A stretch of DNA of 64,000 nt, from positions 1,205,293 to 1,269,292 of the forward strand of contig CM035362.1 in NCBI GenBank assembly GCA_020137815.1, given 5' to 3'. The position numbers were made by a program, and so were the translations under genes. Origin of the DNA: Hormiphora californensis (Eukaryota > Ctenophora > Tentaculata > Cydippida > Pleurobrachiidae). Numbering within the stretch: position 1 is the first letter of the stretch; each line of letters starts with the position of its first letter. Shown here piece by piece: positions 1-33,119 of this stretch. The notes beneath the pieces were generated by a model that was given only the letters and a program-made list of their open reading frames with translations, was not told the DNA's origin and did not search any database.

Positions 1-54
1 TTTTATGAAGGAGCAATATGATAGTGCTCCTTCATAAACACAACAATTCAATAC

Positions 55-23176
<23,122 letters not shown>

Positions 23177-23253
23177 CTAATGAATTAATTCGATAAATTG
23201 GTAACCAAGGTACAGATGTACTGGAAGAATGACATTGAATATTTAATATTTAC

Positions 23254-23310
23254 CTTTTTGTCTTTAGATTGATTCCTCCTTTACTCGGGCCTTGTTGGTA
23301 ACTCCGTAAA
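23254..23310 (-). other. VPS13 5' untranslated exon, 3' edge
   Basis: On the minus strand an untranslated exon appears to end at 23254, with a donor (aaaag|gtaaat) at 23253. A 77-base intron then ends in ttcattag immediately before the ATG at 23176. The same donor and acceptor are preserved in the duplicated copy upstream. The outer limit of this exon and the transcription start are not visible. Confidence 0.5.
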
Positions 23311-24573
23311 ATATCGTTTTATCATACTACTGCATGTATGACACTAGAACAAGGATAATATCGGGTTATAGCGTGAAATGGACGATTTACAAAAAAAACA
23401 AATGAATAATTTAAGATATAAAACTTTAGAAAGCAGCATAAAAATAGCCCCGGCCCCACGGCACAGACCTAACTACCAAACTTGTTACATATCATCAACA
23501 AAGGCATAACAAAACAAGACAAACACTCAGTTTAATCAAACTGTGTATGTTTGAGTATTGAGGCAGTGTGTCAATTTGCAAACACGCTAACACACAAAGA
23601 GAAAGAGAGATAGGTCGATATTATTCAATCGCCTCAGTTGGATATGCAATAATGAGACACAGTTCATCTTCTCTATTCAAGAATCAGAATCGATTAAAGA
23701 ATAGCACGAGACAAGCTTCTCACCATACACATACAGACTCGGTCGCTTCTTCTTCTATAAAAGTGTGTAAACCTACTATTGCTATAGAACTGTGTACATT
23801 CTAAAGTGTGTGTCTACCACCACGAGCAAAAAGGCGGCGGATAAATGTTTTGCCAAAAAAGGGCACAACTCATGAGCGACTTTCTAGACGAAGTTACAGA
23901 CTCTATCTAATATCACCCTTTATTTGTTGTTGACCTATAATAACGAAGTAAATAGTAAGTTGAAGGCAGCTGTTGATGTTCTTGGAGGGGCGTGTAAAAC
24001 AAACGCTTGAGTAATTTCACAGATCCACGTCTACTCTGTCATAGATTTGCGTACACACGTGTCAAAATAAGCAAGCCCTAACAGTTAGGCCGGGCGTTTC
24101 TGAATTTATTTCACCGAGGCTTCAAATTTAACTTCTAATTTTCATGCCACTTTTCTTTAAATTTTCTTTAGTCTTCAGTTGTTTCGAATAACAAACTCGT
24201 ATCAACGATAGCAAATTCAAATCGTTTGCCACAGCATCGAAAAGATTTGTAAAGAACATGGAACCCACATGGAAATTTGTATTTTAGCATCTGATTGTGT
24301 TATTGGGATTTCTTGTTTGTAGAATGAAAAAAAAAACAGAACGACAGGCACAGTGCACCAGAATTTTAAGGGGAGAGCGCTCCCATAACTAGTCCTTGAT
24401 ACTGAGAATTATCAGCTGTACAGAAGTCAGAAATGGATGCTCTGTGCTAATTTTACGAAAAATATCACAAAGAATAATACATCATAACAAGGTGCACCAG
24501 GTGCGTGGAAGTTTGGGGGAAATTGTATTGAATGATATCTGATCAAGATTAAATAGTGAAGAAAAAAAAGAAA

Positions 24574-24618
24574 AATGTCTGGCGAGGGCCGGGCTGAGCC
24601 CGGCCATCGCCAGACATT
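24574..24618. other. 45-bp hairpin replacing a tRNA-like sequence in copy 1
   Basis: Two 21-base arms (aatgtctggcgagggccgggc and its complement, with one mismatch) around the loop TGA. In copy 2 the corresponding place is a tRNA-like sequence. A duplicated ctaccccaacgacag follows the hairpin here. The pattern looks like a template-switch rearrangement of the tRNA-like DNA. Confidence 0.7.
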
Positions 24619-24917
24619 GTTCTACCCCAACGACAGCTACCCCAACGACAGTTTAACTAAATTTTCCCGCGGTATATCCATCGTGTTCCTATAGTTAAGC
24701 CTTTAGGCCTTTAGGGAAGAATGGTAGAATTAACTCAATTCAATTGATCGACCAATTTTCATTAACTTTTAGCCTATTCGCTAAAATTAACGTTTTTAGG
24801 AGCTATCATGTGTTCTCAAACCAGAGGGAAGAACTACCTCTACATGGCAGTGGACTGAGAGCCGTGAGGTAGTGAGCAGATTTCTAACTTAGTAAACAGG
24901 GTGTGAACTGCATGTCG

Positions 24918-24961
24918 TGTTTGCTAGTCGCGAGCGCGCTTGCGAGACAAGCAAACACGTC
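24918..24961. repeat. Imperfect palindrome (cgtgtttgct ... agcaaacacg)
   Basis: A 44-bp inverted repeat with arms of about 20 bp and small mismatches around a gcgcgc centre. It lies in the non-coding stretch between the two duplicated segments. A run of catgtcgtgttg units (25311-25350) lies further right; no gene is visible between 24725 and 25440. Confidence 0.65.
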
Positions 24962-25310
24962 TAGGTTCATTAACAAGCATGCTGCTCAGTCATTTTAGAT
25001 TTAATACACAATGTAAGGATACCATGTAATAGGTGAGACTCTTGCCGTCACCCTCGTTCAAGTCCCGTGAAAAACGGAGCAGTACACGCAAACTGATGCC
25101 CATTTTCCTCGCGTGACCCCGATTCAGCAGTTTGAGACACCAACTCTTTAGGGGGCCATATCTCAGGAACCAGACAAGATAGGAAAAATCGCCGTCTAAC
25201 GAGGCGTACAGTTTTTAATCTAGTTTACCACTGTACCGGCCGTTTCACTCTCCGACCTAAAACAAAAATCGCAACCCCACAAAACTTCAAAATAATGAAA
25301 TTCGCATCTC

Positions 25311-25350
25311 GCATGTCGTGTTGCATGTCGTGTTGCATGTCGTGTCATGT
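25311..25350. repeat. Three tandem gcatgtcgtgtt units
   Basis: Three consecutive copies of a 12-bp unit ending gtgtcatg. Short and perfect; no coding role is supported. Confidence 0.75.
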
Positions 25351-25439
25351 TATTGACGCGCTCGCGTTCAACTCTCACACAGCAGCTGCAGAACATGGCG
25401 GGAAACATCGAGGAGTAGAGAGAGGGTCGGTGCCGAATC

Positions 25440-26040
25440 AAATATTTCTTGATCTTGATCTACTCCATCTCTCAGCTATCCTACCCCTCATCAACTCGAT
25501 CTCTCAGCTACCCTACCCCTCATCTACTCCATCTTTCAGCTACCCTACCCCTCATCTACTCCATCTTTCAGCTACCCTACCCCTTATCTAGTCCATCTCT
25601 CAGCTACCCTACTCCTCATCTACTCCATCTCTCAGCTTCCCTATTAGGGAAGCATAGAGATGGAAACGATTAGGGGTAGGGAATCCCTATCCATAATCGT
25701 TTCCATCTCTATGCTTCCCTAGCCCTCATCAACTCCATCTTTCAGCTACCCTACCCCTAATCTAGTCCATCTCTCCGCTACCCTACTCCTCATCTACTCC
25801 ATCTCAGCTACCCTACCTCCCTTACTCCTCTCCACTACCCTACCTCCCTTACTCCACTCTCAGCTCCACTCCCATTTACTCCATTTGTTACCTACCCCCA
25901 TTTCCATATTCAGCTTCCTACTGCCATTACTCCATCTCTCAGTACCCTACTCCCTTTACTCCATCCTCATCTACCCTTTTCCCCCATTTATCCATCTCTC
26001 AGCTTCCCCCTTTTCCTCCCTTTACTAACCCTTTCCATTC
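25440..26040. repeat. Pyrimidine-rich minisatellite with an embedded 80-bp palindrome
   Basis: About 600 bp of irregular units of the type ctactccatctctcagctac followed by cctacccct. At 25641-25721 the array is interrupted by a near-perfect inverted repeat with arms of about 37 bp (ctattagggaagcatagaga and its complement). The array decays to the right and meets the damaged exon remnant of duplication copy 2. Confidence 0.8.
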
Positions 26041-26232
26041 TCAGCTTCCACACTGCCGCAACATACTTCTTCTTCGCAGGACTTCTAGCTTCTCCTCACT
26101 GTGTGGATGGTAGGTTATATTGGAAATCGTGGAAAGTATGGCATCAACATGACTGATGGAATAGTTTGATCAGGATTTAGCCGCGGTTTATTTATATCAG
26201 TGACGCAGTGACGCATGGTATACACACAATAC

Positions 26233-27443
26233 CTGTAAGGAGCGGCTTCTTTTGGGACTACTAGGAGCACCACATTCTCTACATACACCTTGGTAGGGGC
26301 AGTCCATAGGGCCTTCCAGGGGATCTGAGAGGGGGGATTGGGTCACAGTTCTGATTTCGATAGGGGTGGCTCACATTTTGAGTCTCAGGAAGAGAAGTGT
26401 AGAAAAAGGACTAATAGAATATTAGTGCTGAGGGAATGGACGAACAAGCAAACCCATGTCAGCTATTGTGACACATCCTCTGTGTACCGCATAGAATATG
26501 CAAAAGCAATTGACAATTACGCACAGACAGACAGACAGATAGACAAACAGACAGACAGACAGACATACAAAGTAATAGATTTATGGCATGTGTGAATAAC
26601 TCATTACCAATAAATTGACTTGATAGAATCTTGGTTTCATTGTTCACACCAATAGTGTTGGAGGGTGCGATATGATATACTACCCCACCAGCCTCCACCA
26701 TCTCCAAATATGACTTGATAGAACTTTATAGCAAATTACTAATAAAATGTCATGATAAATTAATGAAACGTGGTATCGAGATGACTTGTAAATGGGATGG
26801 TATTTTGATGTGTCACTATACTATGCATCTTATTTAATTGATTATTTAATTGTTGGGTAATTACAGTGACATTGCGTAACAAAGAGTAGTGTGCATTGTT
26901 CTACGTATACACAGATCTAGCGAAAGGTCAAAAGTAAACACACAGTAGCTGTCAATAGAAGCCAGCAGTATATTCAATTCAATACACGCCAGTAGTATAT
27001 TCAATTCAATACACTACATGCCAGTATACGCAATAGTTAATTCCAAGACTGTACAATGATTAACACACCTGTAGTTCGAGTGATCCAATAAGGCCAGTGT
27101 GTACAAAAACAGGTAGATCAAGTTTAGCTAGGGCTTCTGATTTTAACCGCAGGTTCTTCAGCACAACTTTGCCTGATGGAAACATCAAATAATTAGATAT
27201 GAGTTGATCTTCAAGTTAGATTTATTGGCATGTTTTATATCCCCACTACTATTAGATCAATATCATCTCAGATTAGTTACAGGGTGGTCCAGGAAGTTAT
27301 ATCTAGAAAGTGGCTCCCTGAAGCACCCTGTATAATAATCACATACCACTCCATACGGCTAGTTTCAGATCTTTGCTGTTGATATCCTGAACGAACTCGC
27401 CAAGGGCCTTGTCTAGTACCGTCTCTAGCACCCTCTCAAACAT
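26233..27443 (-). pseudogene. Duplicated VPS13 exons 1-3 (partial copy or alternative first exons)
   Basis: Exons at 27347-27443, 27069-27172 and 26233-26324 have the same lengths (97, 104, 92 nt), splice sites and start codon as the exons at 23080, 22787 and 22012. The differences I see between the two sets in coding sequence are synonymous, for example in the VQDIN and GSLELQ codons. The next exon is only a damaged remnant. A transcript started here could splice from 26233 to the intact exon at 21690-21849 in frame and encode the same protein. Otherwise this is a young partial pseudogene. The sequence does not decide between these. Confidence 0.75.
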
Positions 27444-28847
27444 CTAATGAATTAATTCGATAAATTGATAACCAAGGTACAGATGTACTGGAAGAATGAC
27501 ATTGAATATTTAATATTTACCTTTGGTCTTTAGATTGATTCCTCCTTTACTCGGGCCTTGTTGGTAACTCCGTAAAATATCGTTTTATCATACTACTGCA
27601 TGTATGACACTAGAACAAGGATATATCGGGTTATAGTGTGAAATGGACGATTTACAAAAATAACAAATGAATAATTTAAGATATAAAACTTTAGAAAGCA
27701 GCATAAAAATAGCCCCGGCCCCACGGCACAGACCTAACTACCAAACTTGTTACATATCATCAACAGAAGGCATAACAAAACAAGACAAACACACGGTTTA
27801 ATCAAACTGTGTATGTTTGAGTATTGAGGCAGTGTGTCAATTTGCAAACACGCTAACACACAAAGAGAAAGAGAGATAGGTCGATATTATTCAATCGCCT
27901 CAGTTGGATATGCAATAATGAGACACAGTTCATCTTCTCTATTCAAGAATCAGAATCGATTAAAGAATAGCACGAGACAAGCTTCTCACCATACACATAC
28001 AGACTCGGTCGCTTCTTCTTCTATAAAAGTGTGTAAACCTACTATTGCTATAGATCTGTGTACATTCTAAAGTGTGTGTCTACCACCACGAGCAAAAAGG
28101 CGGCGGATAAACGTCTTGCCAAAAAAGGCACAACTCATGAGCGACTTTAGACGAAGTTACATAGTCCATATAATATCACCCTTTATACTTTTATATATAC
28201 TTTGTTGTTAACCTATAACGAAGTAAATGGTAAGTTGAAGGCAGTTGTTCTTGGAGGGGCGTGTAAAACAAACGCTTGAGTAATTTCACAGATCCACGTC
28301 TACTCTAGCTTAGATTTGCCGCAGACACTAGACAGCGTACACGTGTATCAAAATAAGCAAGCCCTAACAGTTAGGCCGGGCGTTTCTGAGTTTATTTCAC
28401 CGGGGCTTCAAATTAAATTTCTAATTTTCATGCCAATTTTCTTTAGATTTTCTTTAGTCTTCAGTCGGATCTGGTTTCAAATAACAGACTCATATCAACG
28501 ATAGCAAATTCAAGTCGTTTACCGCATTATTGAAGAGCTATGTAAAGAACATGTAGCATCTGATTATGTTATTGGGATTTCTGTTTGTAGAATGAAAAAA
28601 AAACAGCATGACACACGCGGTGCACAAGATTTTTTAAGGGGAGAATAGTAGGCTCCCGTAACTAGTTCTTGATACGAGAATTCTCAGCTGTACAGAAATG
28701 GATGGACGGGCAGGGAAAAATATCACAAATAATAAGACACTATAACACGGTGCACCATAAGGAGGTAAGCGTGGAAGTTTGGTGGAAATTATATTGAATG
28801 AGATCTGATCATCAGGATTAAATAGGGAAGAAAAATAGAAAAATGTC

Positions 28848-28920
28848 TGGCACGGGCCGGGCTCGAACCGATACCCTTTGGGTTTCGCAATCCATTCTTC
28901 TACCATTGAGCTACCCCAAC
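28848..28920 (-). tRNA. tRNA-like sequence (degenerate, possible pseudo-tRNA)
   Basis: The minus strand holds tagctcaatggtaga (A box) and ggttcgagccc (B box) at tRNA spacing, within 73 nt ending ccgtgcc plus A. The 3' acceptor strand would pair with ggcacgg, but the 5' side reads gttgggg, so the acceptor helix is broken. The D and anticodon stems are also poorly paired. The anticodon loop reads ttgcgaa. It lies just outside the copy-2 VPS13 promoter region. Either a decayed tRNA or the head of a tRNA-derived repeat; a functional tRNA is unlikely. Confidence 0.5.
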
Positions 28921-29095
28921 GACAGTTTAACTAAATTTTCTCGCTGTATATTCATCGTGTTCCTATAGTTAAGCCTTTATAAGGAAGAATGGTAGAATTG
29001 ACTCAACGAATAATTTTCGTTAATTTTCAGCCCGTTCACTAAAAATTGACGTTTTTAGGAGCTATCATATGCCCTATAACCAGAGGGAACAACTA

Positions 29096-29214
29096 AAGTC
29101 CGTTTCAAGCGACTTGACCCGTAATTCTTGGAATTTGGCGCATTGCGCGTGTATTTACAAAGGGGAAATCCTGAATTTCCAGGAATCTCAGGTCAAGTCG
29201 TTTGAAACGCACTT
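29096..29214. mobile_element. 119-bp TA-flanked MITE, copy 1
   Basis: Ends AAGTCCGTTTCAAGCGACTTG and CAAGTCGTTTGAAACGCACTT, with TA on each side. I find it identical base for base to the copy at 42344-42462, so the family moved recently. No coding capacity. Confidence 0.88.
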
Positions 29215-29337
29215 TACCTCTACAGGCCAGTGGACTGTGAGGCTCACGGTGTGAGCTGTTGCCCGTTAGGCAGTACGCAAATTTCTCAAAACGGGAACAA
29301 AATTTTGTTTTTGGTTTTTATTGGCATACGTTGCAGG

Positions 29338-29367
29338 CCCCTTATAATATAATATAAGGGGCCTGGA
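29338..29367. other. Palindrome caggccccttata/tataaggggcctg
   Basis: Perfect 13-bp arms around a short AT centre. It could form a cruciform or hairpin. It borders the inverted-repeat element to its right. Confidence 0.7.
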
Positions 29368-29837
29368 GGGAATACCGCGCTGGGGGGGAATACATAATCA
29401 ATCATATCTCCGGTTCCAGATAAGGTACAGAAATCGTTTTGGTAGCGTTGGAAAGAGGAAGATAAGAGCTTTCAAATGCAACCAGTTTCAGGTCTCTATC
29501 TTATCAGGAACAGGAGATATGAACCAAACTCCGCAAAATCGAGTGCGGTAAAATCGAAATTTGAATGAAATTTAAAAAAGGTGTCCCTGCAGGAATCTGT
29601 GACGTCACTTTTTGAAAACAACCCATCTTCCAACGGCAATTGCTCAGCCTCCTTAAGTCCAATTAACTTCTCTCAAAAACAGGAAGGTAGATAATCGTCA
29701 GATCTAACAGCTGGTGAAAGAATCAAGTCAAACGGACTTCAGGAGCCAAAGTTATAAGCACCGCCGTTTTTTCGACCGCAAAGTTATCTTCGACCCAGCC
29801 GGGCTCAGGCCAAACGCGCGCGCGGCATTCCCTCCAG
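29363..29837. mobile_element. Inverted-repeat element with an atatctccggttcc module
   Basis: Ends CTGGAGGGAATACCGCGC and its near complement at 29818-29837. Inside are two opposed copies of a recurrent module (29403-29435 and 29490-29520). No target duplication is obvious. It lies 450 bp upstream of MED16; the right end is CpG-rich and may overlap that promoter. Confidence 0.6.
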
Positions 29838-30288
29838 TCCCCTCGTTGCGGGGGTGCGCGCATGAGGGGGCTGCAGCGCATTCCAATGGTTTTTAAAAAA
29901 AGGAGGAAAGTTGAAAAAAACAAGCAAGCTCACCTGCGCGGCGCGGCACTGCATTTTAAATTTGTCACGTAACGCGCAGAATATTATTTGTAACGCTGCA
30001 TTTTGTAGAGTCATATTGAGCGCGCGCTTCATAATTCCTCCGAAAAGAGTGTAAAATGTCGCGTTGGATGAGTGTTAGTACTCTAAACTCCAAATCTCTC
30101 CCCGTGTCTGATAACACTTCTTCTCTCAATTGGCGGGCCCTTCCTCGCACCCTCCCACATCCTTGGTATCGAAGACACCTCACACTCTGTTTAATCGCGG
30201 CCTTCGTTTGGTGCGCTTTGCGCGCCGGCAAGGGAGGGGTAACTTCGTTACCAACCCACATCCCTTATTATTCTTGTTTTAGTGAACT

Positions 30289-32700
30289 ATGCTCGACGAG
30301 AGTCCCTTGCAACTCTCGCCTCTGTTCAGCGTCTCTTCAGACCCTGATCAACCATGTACACCGTGTGGCCCCATCTCCTGGTCCACCACGAACATTCTCG
30401 CTTTCACTTCCATCAACCGGTCATCCCGAATGCAGGAGAACAGTAAATTAGCCAGTTCTGTGTTGTATGTGCTGCACTTTGTACACCCTGAGGTTCCATG
30501 GGAGTATACTACTAATGGGACACATCACACGTGTGATATTGAATCGCTGAGGTTCGATGGGAAGGGTGTCTTGCTCTTTGTGATTGATCGGAAATCTGTG
30601 GTCTCCATTTGGTCCATGAAGGATGGAATAGTGAACGACTGGCAGATTGTTCAAACTACTGAAATCCCTGAAGCCCACTATTACAGAATCGATACACAGC
30701 CCATTGTTACTAGCTCCTGGTCTAACGTTAGATTAAACTACCACAGAATCAACTGGAATGTACGGGCTGAAGATGTAACATCTCTTTGGACAAAGAAATT
30801 CAGTAAATGTGGACCATCTTCCTTCCTTAAATCTAAAAGTCTTGAAACCTGTGTAATATCAGTCTCAACCCGGGGTCTTCTCTCCTTTGTGACTCCTAAC
30901 AAGCCTGCTAGAACCACCTATCTCCCAATAACTAGTGTCCAATGTGCCGATGTGGTAGTTCCTGAAGTTGACACTGTCGATGTAGCGCTAGTTGACAACC
31001 AGTGTACTCTGAGGCTCTATACTGTTTCGACTGCTGAGCTTGGAAACATTAATAACAGTATAAAGTTGCTAAGGGTTGTTGAACTTGCTTCACCCACCGC
31101 TGCTCGGGTGTTGGCGATCAAATTTGACCGATTTCTGACATCAGATTCGGACTTTTTCGCAGTTATTACAGAGGAAGGAAAGGCCCGGGCTGAAAAATGG
31201 AAGTTAGCACAGAGGCCTGTCACACTTAACTCAGCCCTTCAAACTACAGGTGAACTGGGAACTAAGTTACTTTGGGAGAAAGAGCATTCACTCCCCCTTC
31301 ACTCTGAAAATGAGAACCCTCTTCCCTCCAATGCCACTCTCTCCGTTCCTCTTCTCTCGTATGGTGACTCACCATGTCACATGGGCAGGGCCGTTCTTGT
31401 TTCCTCTCCTGAGCACGGCACAGTCGTCCTGGACAGATCCACTTTGAAACTACTAGAAGAGAGAAAGGAAGATACACACGTCACGTTCTCTCCCGCTGCA
31501 TGCTGCCTCGCGTCCCTCACCCCCACTGCACTGTCCCTCTACGCGTTCCGAGGCAGTATTGCACCACCCACTGACCCTCAGCAGGCACCCCAGCAGACCA
31601 CTCCCCAGGAGGGGGAGAATGAGACAATTTGGTTGTCTTCTGTCCTGGAGCACTGCATTCTAAACAACTGGGACTTTTGGGAGCTGTTAGCAGTGGCATG
31701 TAAACGAGAGGACGCTCTGAGCACGCTGGAACTAACCTTCAACCGATCATTTGATAGCCAGAACAGGGAAATACGGCAGCTGTATTTTAGTAGAATCATG
31801 GGAATCAAGACATCTCTTTACAAGCTCCAACCATCTTACGCTCACTGGCCAAAACAGATCTGGTGTTCACAGTTCCTGGGTTGTCTGACTGAGAAACTCC
31901 GTTCTCTCCTACCCCCGGAAACATCCCTTCCTGCCCCAGTGGACCTGGATTTGAACAGTTGGGTATCCCACCTAGATACAAGACAATACACTGTATCAGA
32001 ACAAGTCCTCATCTCACATCAACCCTTCTTTCAATGGATCCTAGACTACGCTCAGCTGATAGCGCTCTGTGTAATGCCCCATGCTCGGACCCACTCCTCC
32101 TATAGGACTCTAGTAACGGACAGTAAATCTCTCCACAATTTGCGAGATGTACTGGGTATGATCAAGATTTGGAGTACTTTGTCGCCCCGGTGTGCTCCAG
32201 TGATACCAGGTCCTGATCATGATATAGCAGGGATTTTCAGGATTGTAGCCCAACTTGTGAAACAGTTCCCCGGTAAAACTGCCTGTGATGTTCCTGATTC
32301 TGAGTTTGATAAGGTTCAATTGTACCAGCAGGAGCTGACCGTCATCCCCAGTGTGATGACATCATCACTTTGTGACGTCATGGCATCCTCTAAACCAGTA
32401 ATGTACACAATGCAGACCGAGCCAAACACCCTCAAATGTGCTAAAATCCTAGCTGACAGACCGGTGGTTCCTGTTGCTAAATCCAACTCAGTGCTAAACT
32501 GCCATGATAGAGACATGCTAAGGAACACTGTGCTGCCTGCCCATGTGGTTCATGTGAAACAGGACCACCTGAAGGTGTGTGTGGTATGTGGGTGTTCCAC
32601 CTCCATCGCACCACCCCAGACCCACATACAGTGGTGGGGCAGATGGAAGAATACTTGTGTGTGCGGGGGAAGCTGGAGAAAACCCAGTGTGCTAGCTTGA
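30289..32700 (+). CDS. MED16: Mediator complex subunit 16
   Basis: An uninterrupted frame of 803 codons. MED16 is a tail-module subunit of Mediator that links activators to RNA polymerase II. The N-terminal half resembles the family's WD40-like propeller: SWSTTNILAFTSINR matches the family's SCRNLIAFT, and VLHFVHPEVPWEY matches the ILDTEHPWDLH region. Around residue 465, VLEHCILNNWDFWELL aligns with the human LEYCMVTGYDWWDIL segment, followed by RIMGIKTSLYKLQP, like RILAMKASL.KLSP. The C-terminus carries the paired cysteines CVVCGC and CVCGG before W-R, as in MED16. The length matches the family. The start is the first ATG in frame, and the sequence before it shows no better one. No intron is visible, unlike its neighbours, so intron loss or retroposition is possible. 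Confidence 0.9.
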   Translation: MLDESPLQLSPLFSVSSDPDQPCTPCGPISWSTTNILAFTSINRSSRMQENSKLASSVLYVLHFVHPEVPWEYTTNGTHHTCDIESLRFDGKGVLLFVIDRKSVVSIWSMKDGIVNDWQIVQTTEIPEAHYYRIDTQPIVTSSWSNVRLNYHRINWNVRAEDVTSLWTKKFSKCGPSSFLKSKSLETCVISVSTRGLLSFVTPNKPARTTYLPITSVQCADVVVPEVDTVDVALVDNQCTLRLYTVSTAELGNINNSIKLLRVVELASPTAARVLAIKFDRFLTSDSDFFAVITEEGKARAEKWKLAQRPVTLNSALQTTGELGTKLLWEKEHSLPLHSENENPLPSNATLSVPLLSYGDSPCHMGRAVLVSSPEHGTVVLDRSTLKLLEERKEDTHVTFSPAACCLASLTPTALSLYAFRGSIAPPTDPQQAPQQTTPQEGENETIWLSSVLEHCILNNWDFWELLAVACKREDALSTLELTFNRSFDSQNREIRQLYFSRIMGIKTSLYKLQPSYAHWPKQIWCSQFLGCLTEKLRSLLPPETSLPAPVDLDLNSWVSHLDTRQYTVSEQVLISHQPFFQWILDYAQLIALCVMPHARTHSSYRTLVTDSKSLHNLRDVLGMIKIWSTLSPRCAPVIPGPDHDIAGIFRIVAQLVKQFPGKTACDVPDSEFDKVQLYQQELTVIPSVMTSSLCDVMASSKPVMYTMQTEPNTLKCAKILADRPVVPVAKSNSVLNCHDRDMLRNTVLPAHVVHVKQDHLKVCVVCGCSTSIAPPQTHIQWWGRWKNTCVCGGSWRKPSVLA

Positions 32701-33119
32701 AGTGGTGAGAGAGTTTAGAATTGTGAATATTTTTGATACTTTTGAGAGATGAGTGATCTTGAGAAAAGTATTAAGTTATTGATGTTTTATTTGTGTGTGC
32801 TTGATTGAAATTTATTTTTGACAGTGATTCACTGTAACTGCCCTTTTAAAATACAGCATTTATCAAATCACCCTCCCCCCTCAGCCCTCAGGGCTCCCCC
32901 CTATTTTCAAGATCAAACCATCTCACTATATTATTCTAAAGGGTCTAAGATAGTGAAAGTCCAACTTCTTTCTGCCCCCATTCTCCTCTATAACCATAAC
33001 TTATTCATGCTATTGCTAATATATTCTTCCCATTCTAGCAAGGTTTATCATTATTGAAAACAGTCAAACAACTACCAGAGATACCCACTATTACACACAG
33101 TTACTACATCAGATATATA

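Larger units (their letters stand above)
26075..28980. repeat. Segmental duplication, copy 2 (VPS13 promoter and 5' exons)
   Basis: Direct repeat of 21790-24725. It retains the untranslated-exon donor, the start codon, the first three coding exons, the mini-MITE and the upstream sequence. Its left edge, the remnant of coding exon 4 (about 26075-26100), is riddled with deletions. Immediately left of it is the pyrimidine minisatellite at 25440-26040. Confidence 0.88.

Noticed and set aside
23568-28070. A 78-codon frame present twice (23568 and 27834), apparently conserved
   Set aside because: Both lie in the recent segmental duplication; similarity reflects copying, not selection.
28848-28920. 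Functional tRNA gene
   Set aside because: Acceptor, D and anticodon stems are mispaired; kept only as a tRNA-like feature with moderate confidence.
30056-30451. A 131-codon frame upstream of and overlapping MED16 as its N-terminus
   Set aside because: It is in a different frame and MED16-like sequence begins only after the ATG at 30289; no donor and acceptor link them convincingly.
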